Assembly (NCBI RefSeq): GCF_014490725.1 | Contig: NZ_JACOQL010000004.1 | Span: forward strand, 513,591-577,590 | DNA length: 64,000 bases | Source: Paracoccus amoyensis | GTDB taxonomy: Bacteria > Pseudomonadota > Alphaproteobacteria > Rhodobacterales > Rhodobacteraceae | Reading direction: 5' to 3' | Shown: positions 1-11,354 of the stretch, piece by piece | Layout: every line of letters starts with the position of its first letter | Numbering within the stretch: position 1 is the first letter of the stretch | Notes under the pieces: model-generated | Database searches by the model: none | Told to the model about the DNA's origin: nothing | The model's input: only the letters and a program-made list of their open reading frames with translations | Translations under genes and position numbers: made by a program

Positions 1-1445
1 GAGGTATTCTCGTCGGCGACGAAGCCCTGCGCAACCAATTGCCCGGCCGAGGCTGCTTCGATCAGTGCATCATCGCCCCCAACGGCTTTGTCATATTCGG
101 CGGCAAAAGCGCCACCGACCTTGGTCGCTGTCTCACCCTGATTGATGACTGGCAGGCGGGCGCTGTCTTCGCCCTCATCATCGTCGCGGCCCTGATCGTA
201 AACTTTCAGAAAGCCGTCAAACAACATCACCTGACCTGTGGCACGCAGGCCAACCTGTCCATCGGCGCTGCCGATTTCGACGGTCGTGCGTTCCATCCGG
301 GCGGCTTCCATCTGGCTGGCGATGGTGCGCTTCCAGATCAGATCATATAGTTTGCGCTGATCATCTGCCGTGACCTTCAGCTTATCGGGTGACAGCGACA
401 TATCGGTCGGGCGGATACACTCATGCGCTTCCTGCGCATTTTTGGCTTTGTTTTTATACATGCGCGGGCTGGAGGGCACATATTTGTCACCAAACCGTGC
501 CCTGATGGCGTCACGCGCGGCGTGAACCGCCTCGGGCGCCATGTCGATGCCATCGGTCCGCATATAGGTGATAAGCCCTGCCTCATACAGGCGTTGTGCG
601 GCTGACATGCAGGCCTTGGCGCCCATGCCCATCTTGCGGCTTGCTTCCTGTTGCAGGGTCGAGGTCATGAAGGGTGGCCAGGGGTTGCGGCTGGCGGGTT
701 TGGCCGAAACGCTGGACACTTTCAGTTCGCGGCTGGCAACGGCACTGACCGCCATTGCGGCTTTTTGCGAAGTCGCCAGATCAAAGCGCTCCAGTTTGCT
801 TCCCGCAAGAGAGACCAGCTGCGCATCATATTCATCGCCACCGGGCGTCGCCAGACGGGCATGAACCGACCAGTATTCGCGGGCCTTGAAAGCCTCGATC
901 TCCATTTCCCGGTCAACGATCAGACGCAGACAGACCGACTGCACGCGCCCCGCCGATTTCGCGCCGGGCAGTTTGCGCCACAGAACCGGCGACAGGTTGA
1001 AGCCAACCAGATAGTCCAGCGCACGGCGGGCCAGATAGGCATCGACCAGCGCCTGATCAATCTGGCGCGGATGCAGCATCGCTTCGCTGACGGCATTCTT
1101 GGTAATCGCGTTGAAGGTGACGCGGCTGACCTCACTGCCTTTTTTCAGCGAAGGGGCCAAGGTTTCCAGCAGATGCCAGCTGATCGCCTCGCCCTCGCGA
1201 TCAGGGTCGGTGGCAAGAATCAGGTTCTGATCGTCCTTCAGCGCGTCCTTGATGGCTTTCAGGTGCTTCTTGCTGTCCGAAGCAACCTCCCATTTCATGT
1301 CGAAATCGTGTTCTGGATCGACGCTGCCATCCTTGGGCGGCAGGTCGCGGACATGGCCAAAGCTTGCCAGAACGCGATAATCGCTGCCCAGATATTTTTC
1401 GATGGTTTTCGCCTTTGCGGGCGACTCGACGACGACAACTGGCAT
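1..1445 (-). CDS. topA: DNA topoisomerase I (N-terminal part, cut by window edge)
   Basis: Type IA topoisomerase that relaxes negative supercoils through a 5'-phosphotyrosine intermediate. The reverse-strand reading from the ATG at 1443-1445 begins MPVVVVESPAKAKTIEKYLG, the start of the TOPRIM domain. It continues with LATDPDREGEAISWHL (the metal-binding DxD region), LDYLVGFNLSPVLWRKL and SAGRVQSVCLRLIVDREMEI. The active-site region AGLITYMRTDG is near residue 300. The frame is open to base 1, so about 480 residues are present and the C-terminal zinc-finger region lies outside the window. It sits about 100 bases after dprA on the same strand, a frequent alphaproteobacterial pairing. Confidence 0.96.
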   Translation of the reverse strand, partial: MPVVVVESPAKAKTIEKYLGSDYRVLASFGHVRDLPPKDGSVDPEHDFDMKWEVASDSKKHLKAIKDALKDDQNLILATDPDREGEAISWHLLETLAPSLKKGSEVSRVTFNAITKNAVSEAMLHPRQIDQALVDAYLARRALDYLVGFNLSPVLWRKLPGAKSAGRVQSVCLRLIVDREMEIEAFKAREYWSVHARLATPGGDEYDAQLVSLAGSKLERFDLATSQKAAMAVSAVASRELKVSSVSAKPASRNPWPPFMTSTLQQEASRKMGMGAKACMSAAQRLYEAGLITYMRTDGIDMAPEAVHAARDAIRARFGDKYVPSSPRMYKNKAKNAQEAHECIRPTDMSLSPDKLKVTADDQRKLYDLIWKRTIASQMEAARMERTTVEIGSADGQVGLRATGQVMLFDGFLKVYDQGRDDDEGEDSARLPVINQGETATKVGGAFAAEYDKAVGGDDALIEAASAGQLVAQGFVADENT

Positions 1446-1549
1446 TCTGACCTCAGGGCACCTTGGATGGGCCGGGAACATGGGTGGCGAAATTGCCAGT
1501 GTCAACGGGGGGTGGACATCAGCCCATATGGTCACCGCATCGGCGAACG

Positions 1550-2686
1550 CTAGTTCAGGGCCAGCCTTCCTCCTGCCATTCGGATCAGACGCCCTTGTAA
1601 TTCCAGTGAAAGAATCGCGGCGCTGGCGTGCTGTGTGGTCAGACCAAGGCCGCGGATCAAATCGTTTTCCTCGGTGGGACTTGGCGTCAGATGTGACAAA
1701 ATCCGGGCTTCGATATCATCAGGCGCGGCCAAGGCCCGTCTGTGATCGGGCGGGGAAGGCGGGTTTTCGGTGCAAGGCGGCAGATCATGCCGGTCGCCAG
1801 ACCTTGTCAGGCCGGCCATGACATCCGCGGAGTTGCGCACCAGCACGGCGCCGTCACGGATCAGCATATTGCAGCCCGCAGCCCGCGCGTCCATCGGATG
1901 TCCGGGCACGGCCATGACGTCGCGCCCCTGATCCAAAGCGTTCTTTGCCGTTATCAGCGACCCTGACCGATGCGCGGCTTCGATCACCACGACAGCGTGC
2001 GACAGGCCCGATATGATGCGGTTGCGCGTCGGAAAATGGCGTGCGGCCGGTTCGGTTCCCGGCGGCTGTTCCGATACCAGCGCACCTTTTTCGGCGATTT
2101 GTGCGGCCAGAACGGCATTTTCGGCTGGATAGATCACATCGATCCCGCCTGCCATGACCGCCACGGTGCCTGTGGGCAGGGCGGCGTTATGGGCTGCGGT
2201 GTCAATCCCGCGCGCCAGCCCGGCAATCACGGTTTGGCCAGCTTCTGCCAAACCGGCGGACATGCCCCGCGCCATGCGGAGCCCCAGGGATGAGGCATTG
2301 CGTGCACCGATCACCGCAATCGGGTTCCGCGACAGCCATGCAGGATCGCCCCGCACCCATAAAATCGGCGGCGCCCCGTCGATTTGCCGCAACATTCCGG
2401 GGTAATCCGGCGAATCGCATCGGATCAGACGCGCACCGATACGGCGACCGGCGGCCAGTTCGGCGGCGGCGACCCCTTCGGGGCAGGTTTCGTAATCGGT
2501 CATTCCGGCTTCAGCCGCGATCTCTGGCAGGGCCTGCAATGCTGCGGACGCGCTGCCATATTCAGCCATCAGCCGGTGGAAAGTCGCAGGCCCCACGCGT
2601 CGAGAGCGGATAAGGCGGAGGAAGCACAGATCATCCCCTTGGGGGGCAGGGGGAGCAAGGATTTTCAGGGGAGAAGTCCCGGTCAC
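1550..2686 (-). CDS. dprA: DNA-processing protein DprA (Smf)
   Basis: DprA binds incoming single-stranded DNA and loads RecA during natural transformation. The 378-residue product has an N-terminal helix-hairpin-helix/SAM-like region and a central Rossmann-like core. Core motifs visible are VIGARNASSLGLRMAR near residue 125, GLARGIDTAAHNAAL near 160, VSEQPPGTEPAARHFPTRNR near 205 and VIEAAHRSGSLITAKNALDQGR near 235. The C-terminal 60 residues resemble the winged-helix DprA C-domain (NDLIRGLGL, AAILSLELQGRL). It lies between tldD and topA on the same strand. DprA is present in many non-competent bacteria, so competence is not implied. Confidence 0.95.
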   Translation of the reverse strand: MTGTSPLKILAPPAPQGDDLCFLRLIRSRRVGPATFHRLMAEYGSASAALQALPEIAAEAGMTDYETCPEGVAAAELAAGRRIGARLIRCDSPDYPGMLRQIDGAPPILWVRGDPAWLSRNPIAVIGARNASSLGLRMARGMSAGLAEAGQTVIAGLARGIDTAAHNAALPTGTVAVMAGGIDVIYPAENAVLAAQIAEKGALVSEQPPGTEPAARHFPTRNRIISGLSHAVVVIEAAHRSGSLITAKNALDQGRDVMAVPGHPMDARAAGCNMLIRDGAVLVRNSADVMAGLTRSGDRHDLPPCTENPPSPPDHRRALAAPDDIEARILSHLTPSPTEENDLIRGLGLTTQHASAAILSLELQGRLIRMAGGRLALN

Positions 2687-2756
2687 GTGTCACCTCCGTC
2701 TCAGCCAGAATCGGGTGTAACCGGGAAGAAGTTAAAAACTGGTTAGCATTCGGGCT

Positions 2757-4178
<1,422 letters not shown>

Positions 4179-4386
4179 GGCAAAACTCCGTCTCTTCTGG
4201 TGCGGATCGCGGGCGTTATCCGTGGGTGCAAGATGCCTCAGTGGCAAGGAAATCACTTCTTTCACGGTAGGTATCACTTGCCCGTGCGGGCGAGATATGG
4301 TCATAGAACGGAGATATTGAAAGGGAAAGGGGACGCCTTTTGGCATCCCCGGCGGTCCGCGGACCGCGCCAACGCAACGGGATGGA

Positions 4387-5358
4387 ATGATGGCAATAGC
4401 GATGATTCGCCGTGCAGTCGCGGCAGCTTCGGGGCTGATGACGGCGGGAATGGTAGCCAGTTCGGCTGTGGCACAGGACGTGCTGGGCGATCTGCCGGTG
4501 ATTGGCAAGCCGCATGCGCGCGGCATGGGCTTCCAGCCCGCCTCGACCGAACTGGCGCAGGATCAGCAATGGCTTGACCACTTCGTTCTGGTCATCATTA
4601 CCGTGATCACGATTTTCGTCTGTCTTCTGCTGCTTGCAGTGATCCTGCGGTATAACAGCCGCTCGAACCCGACGCCGGCGAAGTTCACGCATAACACGCC
4701 GCTGGAAATCGCCTGGACGCTGGTGCCGGTGCTGATCCTGGTCGTGATCGGTGCGTTTTCGCTGCCTGCGCTGTTCCGCAGTCAGGAAATGCCTGCAAAT
4801 CCTGATGTCGTGATCAAGGCGATGGGCAACCAGTGGTTCTGGTCCTATGAGTATCCTGATAATGGTGTCAGCTTCGACGCTTACATGATCGGGTCCGCTG
4901 CAACCCTGACCGACGAAGACACCGCCGCCGGCGCCATCGAAAACACCATGAGCGAGCCGGTTCGCGCCAAGCTGGAAGCCGCTGGTTACAGCGAGGATGA
5001 ATTCCTGCTGGCGACGGATAATGCCGTCGTCGTGCCGGTGGGAAAAACCGTGCTGCTGCAGGTTACGGCCAATGACGTGATCCATTCGTGGACCATTCCC
5101 GCCTTTGCCATCAAGCAGGACGCCGTACCGGGCCGTATCGCGCAGGCTTGGTTCAACGTTGAAAAAGAGGGCGTCTATTTCGGACAGTGCAGTGAGCTGT
5201 GCGGTATTGCCCATGCCTACATGCCCATCGTGGTCAAGGCAGTCTCGCCCGAGAAATATGATGCCTGGATTGTCGAACAAGGTGGTAATCTGGGCGAGGT
5301 CGAGGAAACGGCAGCAGCCGCAGTTCCGACTGAGGAAACTCAGCCGGAAGTGAACTGA
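4387..5358 (+). CDS. ctaC: Cytochrome c oxidase subunit II (aa3 type)
   Basis: Subunit II takes electrons from cytochrome c through the binuclear CuA centre. The 323-residue precursor starts with a signal peptide ending near ASSAVAQ (residue 30). Two membrane helices follow: [20 protein letters not shown] near residue 65, and a second starting [16 protein letters not shown] near 115. The periplasmic cupredoxin domain has the electron-entry aromatic stretch NQWFWSYEY. The CuA ligands are visible: H in [10 protein letters not shown], then [12 protein letters not shown] (Cys, Glu, Cys, His, Met). The tail past residue 300 is acidic and low complexity. It opens the operon ctaC-ctaB-small ORF-ctaG-ctaE-SURF1; the subunit I gene is not in the window. 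Confidence 0.97.
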   Translation: MMAIAMIRRAVAAASGLMTAGMVASSAVAQDVLGDLPVIGKPHARGMGFQPASTELAQDQQWLDHFVLVIITVITIFVCLLLLAVILRYNSRSNPTPAKFTHNTPLEIAWTLVPVLILVVIGAFSLPALFRSQEMPANPDVVIKAMGNQWFWSYEYPDNGVSFDAYMIGSAATLTDEDTAAGAIENTMSEPVRAKLEAAGYSEDEFLLATDNAVVVPVGKTVLLQVTANDVIHSWTIPAFAIKQDAVPGRIAQAWFNVEKEGVYFGQCSELCGIAHAYMPIVVKAVSPEKYDAWIVEQGGNLGEVEETAAAAVPTEETQPEVN

Positions 5359-5404
5359 TCGTTTTCTGAACGCCAGCCGAAAAGCCAGATGAAACGATAA
5401 AACG

Positions 5405-6322
5405 ATGACCGACATTCACGCATATGAAAATGCCCCCGAGGCGGAGTTCGGCGACTATGTCGCCCTCTTGAAACCACGGGTGATGTCGCTGGTCGTGTTT
5501 ACCGCTTTCGTTGGTCTGTGGGTGGCGCCGGTGGATGTGCACCCAGTCATCGCGTTCTGCTCGGTCCTGTTCATCGCCTTGGGTGGTGGAGCGTCGGGCG
5601 CGCTGAACATGTGGTATGACGCGGATATCGATGCGGTGATGCGCCGGACGCAAAAGCGCCCGATCCCCGCAGGTCGCGTCACTGGATCAGAGGCGCTTGC
5701 AATAGGTCTGACGCTCTCGGGTTTTTCCGTGATGATGCTGGGGCTGGCTGCGAATTGGTTTGCCGCCGCGTTCCTTGCCTTCACGATCTTCTTCTATGCC
5801 GTCGTTTATACGATGTGGCTGAAACGCTGGACGCCGCAGAACATTGTGATCGGTGGCGCGGCGGGTGCATTTCCCCCGATGATCGGTTGGGCCTGTGCGA
5901 CCGGGGGCATCAGCCTTGAATCGGTGCTGATGTTCGCGCTGATCTTCTTCTGGACCCCGCCCCATTTCTGGGCCTTGGCGCTGTTCATGAAGGAAGATTA
6001 TCACAAGGCGGGCGTTCCCATGCTGACGGTGACACATGGCCGGGCGGCGACCCGGCGTCATATCTTTGCCTACACGCTGGTGTTGGCGCCGTTTGCGATC
6101 TGGCTGGGCCTGACCTCCATCGGCGGCCCGCTTTACATGGCCGTCGCGGTGGTGCTTAACGCATTGTTCATCCATGGCGGTTGGCGCATCCTGCGCCGTG
6201 ATGAGCAGACGGCGATTGCCGATGGCTATGCGGTTGAAAAAAGCGTGTTCAAGCTGTCGCTTTATTACCTGTTCCTGCATTTCCTTGCATTGCTGGTTCA
6301 AAGCTGGATGGGAACATGGTGA
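5405..6322 (+). CDS. ctaB: Heme O synthase (protoheme IX farnesyltransferase)
   Basis: This membrane prenyltransferase transfers a farnesyl group to heme B to make heme O, precursor of the heme A used by aa3 oxidase. The 305-residue protein has the UbiA-family prenyl-diphosphate-binding motifs: [15 protein letters not shown] with RPIPAGRV near residues 75-95, and a second acidic region around [14 protein letters not shown] near 200. Several hydrophobic helices are visible, including [20 protein letters not shown]. It begins 46 bases after ctaC and its stop overlaps the start of the next gene in a TGATG arrangement, indicating one operon. Confidence 0.96.
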   Translation: MTDIHAYENAPEAEFGDYVALLKPRVMSLVVFTAFVGLWVAPVDVHPVIAFCSVLFIALGGGASGALNMWYDADIDAVMRRTQKRPIPAGRVTGSEALAIGLTLSGFSVMMLGLAANWFAAAFLAFTIFFYAVVYTMWLKRWTPQNIVIGGAAGAFPPMIGWACATGGISLESVLMFALIFFWTPPHFWALALFMKEDYHKAGVPMLTVTHGRAATRRHIFAYTLVLAPFAIWLGLTSIGGPLYMAVAVVLNALFIHGGWRILRRDEQTAIADGYAVEKSVFKLSLYYLFLHFLALLVQSWMGTW

Positions 6323-6543
6323 TGGCGCTACGGACTGAACATGAATTACACCGCCGCCGCCGGTCGCGGAATGTGGGCCTTGGAATTGTGCTGGCATCCT
6401 TTGTCGTGCTGGTCTTTGCCCTGACAGTCGTCAAGGTTCGGCAAGGCGATCTGATGGAGGGGTTCGACCATCAGCCACGCGTCTCTGTTTTGCCGCCAGA
6501 AGCACCGACCGCATCGCAGCAAACCGAGGAGGCCGCCGAATGA
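6322..6543 (+). CDS. Small single-span protein of the aa3 oxidase operon
   Basis: A 73-residue protein beginning [17 protein letters not shown], with a basic cytoplasmic N terminus, one hydrophobic segment ([20 protein letters not shown], about residues 20-39) and a polar acidic tail. The ATG at 6322 was chosen over the one at 6316 because it forms a TGATG junction with ctaB and has GGGA about 8 bases upstream. It overlaps ctaG by an ATGA. Paracoccus denitrificans has a small ORF at this exact place between ctaB and ctaG, and alphaproteobacterial cox operons carry CoxF-type small proteins. A role in oxidase assembly is inferred from position only. Confidence 0.85.
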   Translation: MALRTEHELHRRRRSRNVGLGIVLASFVVLVFALTVVKVRQGDLMEGFDHQPRVSVLPPEAPTASQQTEEAAE

Positions 6544-7103
6544 GCCGCGAATCCCGCACTGCACTTGGACTTGTCGGCGTCGTTCTGACGATGGGTGCGT
6601 TGGCATGGGCCGCCGTGCCGTTCTATAACTGGTTCTGCAAAGTCACAGGCTTTGGCGGAACGACGCAGGTGGCCCAACAGGCATCCGGGCAGGTGCTGGA
6701 TCAGATGATCCGCATTCGCTTTGATGCTAATGTCGATGCCAATCTGGATTGGACCTTCCGTCCGATGCAGACCAAGATGGACCTGAAAATCGGTGAAAAC
6801 GGTCTGGCCTTTTACGAGGCAATCAACAATTCCGATGAAACCATCACCGGCACAGCCAGCTATAACGTCGCGCCCGAGGTGACGGGTTACTACTTCGACA
6901 AGATCGATTGTTTCTGTTTCAGCGAACAGACGTTGAAGCCGGGTGAGCGGGTCGAGATGCCGGTCAGCTTTTACGTCGATCCCGACCTGGTCAAAGACGG
7001 CGATGCGGCTTGGGTTCGCGACATCACCTTATCCTATACTTTCCATCGTACCGAGCCGAAGCAGGCGGCGCTTGACGCCGCACCGGCCAATGACGTCAAC
7101 TAA
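6540..7103 (+). CDS. ctaG: Cytochrome c oxidase assembly protein CtaG (Cox11 family)
   Basis: Cox11-type copper chaperone that delivers copper to the CuB site of subunit I. The 187-residue protein has one N-terminal membrane anchor ([19 protein letters not shown]) followed by the family signature [15 protein letters not shown]. The conserved copper-binding pair is in [16 protein letters not shown] near residue 120. The rest is an immunoglobulin-like periplasmic domain ([11 protein letters not shown]). It overlaps the preceding small ORF by 4 bases and precedes ctaE by 32 bases. Confidence 0.96.
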   Translation: MSRESRTALGLVGVVLTMGALAWAAVPFYNWFCKVTGFGGTTQVAQQASGQVLDQMIRIRFDANVDANLDWTFRPMQTKMDLKIGENGLAFYEAINNSDETITGTASYNVAPEVTGYYFDKIDCFCFSEQTLKPGERVEMPVSFYVDPDLVKDGDAAWVRDITLSYTFHRTEPKQAALDAAPANDVN

Positions 7104-7135
7104 GATCTGAACGAGGAGCCGACGGGGAACTGCTC

Positions 7136-7936
7136 ATGGCGCACGCTAAGAACCACGATTACCATATTCTTCCGCCCTCGATCTGGCCGTTTCTGGGCGC
7201 AGTTTCGGCCTTCATCATGCTGTTTGGCGGTGTGATGTGGATGCAGGACCACGGTCCCTGGATGTTCCTGATCGGCTTTGTCGGCGTTCTTTACGTCATG
7301 TTCAGCTGGTGGGCTGACGTCGTCCGCGAAGGCGAAGAGGGTGATCACACCCCGGTCGTGCGCATCGGCCTGCAATATGGCTTTTTGCTGTTTATCATTA
7401 CCGAGGTGATGTTCTTCGTCGCCTGGTTCTGGAACTTCATCAAGAACGCCATGTATCCGATGGGGCCGGAAAGCCCGCTGAAGGACGGCGTCTGGCCGCC
7501 AGAAGGGATCGTGACATTCGATCCGTGGCATCTGCCCTTTATCAACACGCTGATCCTGTTGCTGTCGGGCGTTGCCGTGACCTGGGCGCATCATGCGTTC
7601 GTCCATGAAGGCGACCGCAAGACCACGATCAACGGTCTGGCTATCGCCATTGTTCTGGGGATCGTCTTCTCTTTCTTGCAAGCCTATGAATACAGCCACG
7701 CGGCCTTTGGTCTGGCCGATACGGCTTATGCCAGTGCCTTCTATCTGGCGACGGGTTTCCACGGCGTCCACGTCATCATCGGGACCATCTTCCTGATCGT
7801 TTGCCTGGTGCGCATTTCGCGTGGGCAGATGACGCAAGAGCAGCATATCGGTTTCGAAGCCGCCGCTTGGTATTGGCACTTTGTTGACGTGATCTGGCTG
7901 TTCCTGTTCGCGCTGATCTACGTCTGGGGCAGCTGA
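7136..7936 (+). CDS. ctaE: Cytochrome c oxidase subunit III
   Basis: Subunit III stabilises the aa3 oxidase and protects the catalytic subunit from turnover inactivation. The 266-residue protein is almost all membrane helices, seven by inspection. Family signatures are [10 protein letters not shown] at the start, [15 protein letters not shown] near residue 90, [20 protein letters not shown] near 145, and [20 protein letters not shown] with [20 protein letters not shown] at the C terminus. GAGGAG in the leader at 7110-7117 is rather far from the ATG. A terminator-like hairpin follows 17 bases after the stop, before the SURF1 gene. Confidence 0.97.
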   Translation: MAHAKNHDYHILPPSIWPFLGAVSAFIMLFGGVMWMQDHGPWMFLIGFVGVLYVMFSWWADVVREGEEGDHTPVVRIGLQYGFLLFIITEVMFFVAWFWNFIKNAMYPMGPESPLKDGVWPPEGIVTFDPWHLPFINTLILLLSGVAVTWAHHAFVHEGDRKTTINGLAIAIVLGIVFSFLQAYEYSHAAFGLADTAYASAFYLATGFHGVHVIIGTIFLIVCLVRISRGQMTQEQHIGFEAAAWYWHFVDVIWLFLFALIYVWGS

Positions 7937-7952
7937 TCCCATTGTGTTCCTG

Positions 7953-7990
7953 AAAAACGCGCGGGATCTGGTCCCGCGCGTTTTTCTTTT
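7953..7990 (+). terminator. Rho-independent terminator after ctaE
   Basis: A perfect 14-base inverted repeat, AAAAACGCGCGGGA at 7953-7966 and its complement at 7972-7985, with a 5-base loop and a T-rich tail. It lies between ctaE and SURF1, so SURF1 transcription needs read-through or its own promoter. Confidence 0.9.
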
Positions 7991-8019
7991 GAACGCCCCT
8001 GTTGTGCTGAGCCAGATTG

Positions 8020-8691
8020 ATGAAACGCTATCTGTTCCCCCTGATCATCGGCATTGCCGGCTGCGCCATCCTGATTTCTTTGGGGGTATGGCAATTGCGC
8101 CGCATGGACTGGAAAGAGGGAATGCTGGCCGAGATTCAGGCCAGGATCGACGCCCCCGCTGTGCCCCTGCCTGCACAGCTTGATCCGTCGATGAAGTATA
8201 TGCCTGTCACCGTCAGCGGCACGACGACCGGCGCGGAAATCGACATTCTGTCCGGCACCAAAGAACAGGGCGGTGGCTATCAGATCGTGTCGCGCTTCAT
8301 TACCGATGACGGCCGCGCGATCATGGTGGATCGGGGCTTTGTCCCGCAGGAATTGCGGCATGTCGAACGCCCACCGGTCCGCTTGGACATCAGCGGCAAC
8401 CTGCATTGGCCAGCCGAAATCAGCACCTCGACCCCCAAGCCCAATCTGGATGAGAACATCTGGTTTGCCCGCGATGTCCCTGCTATGGCGAAAGTCCTGG
8501 GGACCGAGCCAGTTCTGGTCGTTGCCAGCTTTGTCAACGGCGATGCGCAGAATGTCGACCCCATCCCGGTCGCGATCGAGGGGATACCCAATAACCACCT
8601 GTCTTATGCCGTGCAGTGGTTCATGCTTGCGATAACTTGGGCGGGGATGACAGTCGCTTTGATCTGGCGTATCAGACAGCGGAAATATTGA
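8020..8691 (+). CDS. SURF1 family protein (cytochrome oxidase biogenesis)
   Basis: SURF1 proteins assist heme a insertion into subunit I of heme-copper oxidases. In Paracoccus denitrificans the copy in the aa3 operon (Surf1c) lies directly after ctaE, as here. The 223-residue product has two membrane helices at the ends (FPLIIGIAGCAILISLGVWQ and WFMLAITWAGMTVALIW). Between them is a periplasmic domain with the family signatures LGVWQLRRMDWKE, MPVTVSGTTTG and RAIMVDRGFVPQE. The ATG at 8020 was preferred to a TTG at 8017. It ends 10 bases before thrC. Confidence 0.95.
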   Translation: MKRYLFPLIIGIAGCAILISLGVWQLRRMDWKEGMLAEIQARIDAPAVPLPAQLDPSMKYMPVTVSGTTTGAEIDILSGTKEQGGGYQIVSRFITDDGRAIMVDRGFVPQELRHVERPPVRLDISGNLHWPAEISTSTPKPNLDENIWFARDVPAMAKVLGTEPVLVVASFVNGDAQNVDPIPVAIEGIPNNHLSYAVQWFMLAITWAGMTVALIWRIRQRKY

Positions 8692-8701
8692 AGGATCGCA
8701 G

Positions 8702-10084
8702 ATGCGTTACGTCTCGACGCGGGGACAGGCCCCGGTTCTGAATTTCGAAGAAGCCATGCTGACAGGTCTGGCCCGTGACGGCGGTCTGTATCTGCCCGAA
8801 ACCATTCCCGCCTTTTCAGGGATCGAGCAGCTTGATGGTCTGTCCTATGAAGAAGTCGCCTATCGCGTTATCCGCCCCTTCACCGGCGACAGCTTTTCCG
8901 AAGATGAGCTGCGCGGCGCGATCAACCGCGCCTATGCCCGCATCGCCCATGTCGCGCGTGCGCCGTTGACGCAACTGGCACCCGGCCATCATCTGCTGGA
9001 ACTGTTCCACGGGCCGACCTTGGCGTTCAAGGACTTCGCGATGCAGTTGATCGCGCAATTGTTTGAAATCGCGCTGAAACGCTCGGGTCAAAAAATCACC
9101 ATCGTTGGTGCAACGTCGGGCGATACCGGCAGTGCCGCAATCGAGGCCTTCAAAGGCATCGACAATGTGGACGTGTTCATCATGTATCCGCATGGCCGCG
9201 TGTCTGAGGTGCAGCGCCGCCAGATGACGACGCCTGCCGCCGAAAACGTCCATGCGCTGGCGGTCAGCGGTCACTTCGACGATTGTCAGGCCCGTCTGAA
9301 GGATCTGTTCAACGATCACGCCTTCCGCGATCAGGTCGGGCTGGCCGGTGTGAACAGCATTAACTGGGCCCGCATTGTGGCGCAGATCGTGTATTATTTC
9401 ACCGCCGCCGCCAGCCTTGGTGCGCCCGCGCGTGAGATCGACTTTACCGTGCCGACGGGCAATTTCGGCGATATCTTTGCTGGCAGTATTGCGCGGGCCA
9501 TGGGGCTGCCGATCCGACGTCTTGTGGTCGCAACCAATCAGAATGATATTCTGCACCGCGCCTTGACGACCGGCGAATATCGCACTGGCACGGTCGAGCC
9601 GTCGATCAGCCCGTCAATGGATATTCAGGTCAGCTCTAACTTCGAACGTGCGCTGTATCTGGCCTATGGCGGTGAGGCCTCGGCAATTTCGCAGCTGATG
9701 GACGAATTGAAGGCCGGCGGCTTTACCATCAGTCAGGGCGCCCTTCAGACGCTGCAGGATCAATATGTCTCGGGTCGTGTCGGCGAAGACGACACCTTGG
9801 CAATGATCCGCACCGTTCGGGATGAAACCGGTGAAATCCTGTGCCCGCATAGTGCCGTCGGCGTCGCCGTGGCCCGTCAGCATATCGAACCCGGTGTGCC
9901 GATGGTGACGCTGGCGACCGCGCATCCGGCGAAATTCCCTGATGCCGTCGAGCGCGCTATTGGCGTTCGTCCGGACTTGCCGCCCCATATGGCTGACTTG
10001 TTCGACCTGCCCGAACGCGTGACGCGGGTTGAAAATGACGCCGAGGCGATTAAATCGCTGATCCTTGAACGGAGAACTCAGTGA
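8702..10084 (+). CDS. thrC: Threonine synthase
   Basis: PLP enzyme converting O-phosphohomoserine to threonine and phosphate. The 460-residue length fits the long proteobacterial class. The N terminus is MRYVSTRGQAPVLNFEEAML. The PLP lysine is in HGPTLAFKDFAMQ near residue 110, followed by the phosphate-binding stretch GATSGDTGSAAIEAF and VPTGNFGDIFAG near 250. Its stop overlaps the GTG start of the M16 peptidase gene by 4 bases, so the two are co-transcribed. Confidence 0.97.
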   Translation: MRYVSTRGQAPVLNFEEAMLTGLARDGGLYLPETIPAFSGIEQLDGLSYEEVAYRVIRPFTGDSFSEDELRGAINRAYARIAHVARAPLTQLAPGHHLLELFHGPTLAFKDFAMQLIAQLFEIALKRSGQKITIVGATSGDTGSAAIEAFKGIDNVDVFIMYPHGRVSEVQRRQMTTPAAENVHALAVSGHFDDCQARLKDLFNDHAFRDQVGLAGVNSINWARIVAQIVYYFTAAASLGAPAREIDFTVPTGNFGDIFAGSIARAMGLPIRRLVVATNQNDILHRALTTGEYRTGTVEPSISPSMDIQVSSNFERALYLAYGGEASAISQLMDELKAGGFTISQGALQTLQDQYVSGRVGEDDTLAMIRTVRDETGEILCPHSAVGVAVARQHIEPGVPMVTLATAHPAKFPDAVERAIGVRPDLPPHMADLFDLPERVTRVENDAEAIKSLILERRTQ

Positions 10085-11354
10085 CCACAGACGCCAACGT
10101 CCAATTGACCACGCTGCCCAACGGGTTGCGTATCGCCACCCGGAATATGCCCGGGCTTCATTCGACCGCGCTTGGGATATGGGTCAATGCTGGTGGCCGG
10201 AATGAGCGGCTGGAACAGAATGGCATTGCTCATTTCCTCGAGCATATGGCGTTCAAAGGCACGCACAAACGCACCGCCCTGCAAATCGCCGAAGCGATCG
10301 AGGATGTGGGCGGCTATATCAACGCCTATACATCGCGCGATACGACGGCCTATTATGTTCGTGTCTTGCAGGCTGACGTGGATCTGGCCTTTGACGTGAT
10401 TTCCGACATCGTGCTGAACCCGATCTTTGATGAGCGCGAGATCGAGGTCGAGCGGGGCGTGATCCTGCAGGAAATCGGGCAGGCGGCGGATACGCCTGAC
10501 GATGTCATCTTCGACTGGCTGCAGGCTGCCGCCTATCCCGATCAGGCGATTGGGGCACCATTCTTGGCCCGGTCGAGCGTGTCAGCAGCTTTAACAAGAC
10601 CGATCTGGCGGGGTTCGTCGCCGAAAACTATGGCCCCGGTCAGATGATTGTCGCCGCCGCCGGTGCGGTCGATCACGACCGTATCGTCAAGCTGGCCGAG
10701 ATTGCCTTTGGGCATATGTCAGCCGTGCTGCAACCGGCCCGGGAAGGGGCACGGTGGCAAGGGTTGGAAACGCGCCGCGTGAAAAAGCTGGAGCAGGCGC
10801 ATTTTGCGCTGGCGCTGGAAGGGCCCGGCTATATGGCTGCCGATTTCTACGCCGCGCAGATTTTCACGTCGGCGATTGGTGGGGGCATGTCCTCACGTCT
10901 GTTCCAGAAGATCCGGGAAGAGCGTGGCCTGTGCTATACCATCTTTGCGCAATCGGGTTTCCATGACGATACGGGCATGGTGACCGTCTATGCGGGCACG
11001 GGCGGCGAAGATATTGCCGATCTGGCGAACCTGACCGTCGATGAAATCAAACGCGCGGCCGAGGATCTGACCGTTGCGGAAGTTGACCGTGCCAAGGCAC
11101 AGCTTCGGGCCGGAATGCTGATGGCGCTGGAAAGTCCGACCTCGCAGGCCGAGCGCATGGCCCGGACGCTTGCCATCTGGGGACGCATCCCCGACCCGGC
11201 AGAGGTTGCCCAGCGGATCACCGCAGTCAGCATGGCCGAAATTCGGGATCACGCCCTTGCATTGCTGAATGATGCACACCCGGCACTTGCGCTATATGGC
11301 CCGGTGAAAGCTGCGCCATCGCGTCAAGCGCTTGAGGAAAGGTTTGCGGCCTGA
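10081..11354 (+). pseudogene. M16 family zinc peptidase, interrupted by a one-base frameshift
   Basis: Related to mitochondrial processing peptidase beta and to bacterial PqqL/YmxG-type peptidases. The first part (10081 to about 10553) carries the zinc motif HFLEH at residues 57-61 and the downstream glutamate region (EREIEVERGVILQEI). After DQAIG the frame changes. The expected continuation, TILGPVERVSSFNKTDLAGF and FVAENYGPG, is in the frame used by the second part, which runs to 11354 (GGGMSSRLFQKIREERGLCY). The 5 bases GGGGC at 10552-10556 should be 6, so one base is missing. A stop closes the first frame at 10647. Joined, the product would be about 424 residues, normal for the family. 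Either a recent lesion or a consensus error. Confidence 0.9.

Noticed and set aside
4216..5415. Antisense frame over ctaC
   Set aside because: It covers a bona fide oxidase subunit gene with all copper ligands on the plus strand.
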